A DNA stretch of 64,000 nucleotides from Candidatus Thorarchaeota archaeon (GTDB taxonomy: Archaea > Asgardarchaeota > Thorarchaeia > Thorarchaeales > Thorarchaeaceae). The stretch lies in NCBI GenBank assembly GCA_021498125.1, contig JAIZWL010000001.1, positions 899,434 through 963,433 on the forward strand, read 5' to 3'. The notes under the pieces are model-generated. The model saw only the letters and a program-made list of their open reading frames with translations, ran no database searches and was not told the DNA's origin. The position numbers and the translations under genes were made by a program. Below, piece after piece: positions 64,000 through 64,000 of the stretch (its first letter is position 1; each line of letters opens with the position of its first letter).

Positions 64000-64000
64000 G

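Noticed and set aside
1-64000. CRISPR array, prophage, insertion sequence or toxin-antitoxin module as the special system
   Set aside because: No spaced direct repeats, transposase, integrase or phage structural gene was seen; the methyltransferase has no adjacent restriction enzyme.

Overview
The window looks like archaeal chromosome. It carries archaeal-type information-processing proteins: Mre11 and a Rad50-like ATPase, RadA-family recombinases, an XPD helicase with iron-sulfur cysteines, a Ski2/Hel308-type helicase and a FEN1-family nuclease with a C-terminal PIP box. Promoters have BRE/TATA-like boxes, and GTG and TTG starts preceded by purine-rich ribosome sites are common. Rubrerythrin and a flavodiiron protein suggest an anaerobe or microaerophile. 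Coding density, moderate base composition and family content fit an Asgard-like (perhaps Thorarchaeota-like) archaeon, but no marker in the window proves this. I found no rRNA, tRNA, CRISPR array, insertion sequence or prophage.

Layout. 0-4.5 kb: a coiled-coil protein, a DMT-type transporter carrying a C-terminal RAM-like domain, a free-standing RAM protein, and a NatA-type ABC ATPase with a frameshifted permease. 4.5-14.8 kb: a gamma-carbonic-anhydrase-like protein, a degenerate phosphohistidine domain, a membrane histidine kinase, unknown proteins, a pyridine-nucleotide-disulfide oxidoreductase, mini-Rad50/Mre11 and a seven-helix membrane protein. 14.8-16.4 kb: a GH3-family acyl-adenylating enzyme.

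16.9-32.4 kb is the centre of interest. Fifteen same-strand genes are packed with overlapping or nearly touching stop and start codons. They encode three RecA-fold proteins (two with a P-loop, one without), a zinc-ribbon/winged-helix protein, XPD, a membrane-anchored VirB4/HerA/CedB-like ATPase with an eroded P-loop, a Ski2-type helicase carrying a SWIM zinc motif, a FEN1-like nuclease with intact catalytic acids and a PIP box, and seven proteins I cannot assign, three of them membrane proteins. I infer a membrane-associated DNA-processing machine for uptake, transfer, recombination or repair. A two-box promoter element with exactly fixed spacing precedes this operon and is found twice more, facing the GH3 gene and the membrane-protein gene on the far side of the cluster.

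32.4-45.6 kb holds two large unknown proteins flanking a membrane protein and a roughly 2,600-residue secreted, membrane-anchored surface protein. 45.7-49.8 kb is metabolic and redox: rubrerythrin, flavodiiron protein, carbon-nitrogen hydrolase and an N-acetylornithine-carbamoyltransferase-like enzyme. 50-52.3 kb has an orphan DNA methyltransferase and a membrane protein. 52.7-59.6 kb is a complete peptide ABC transporter, with the binding protein divergent from permease, permease, ATPase, ATPase. After several small or unknown proteins, a second oligopeptide-transporter ATPase runs off the right edge.
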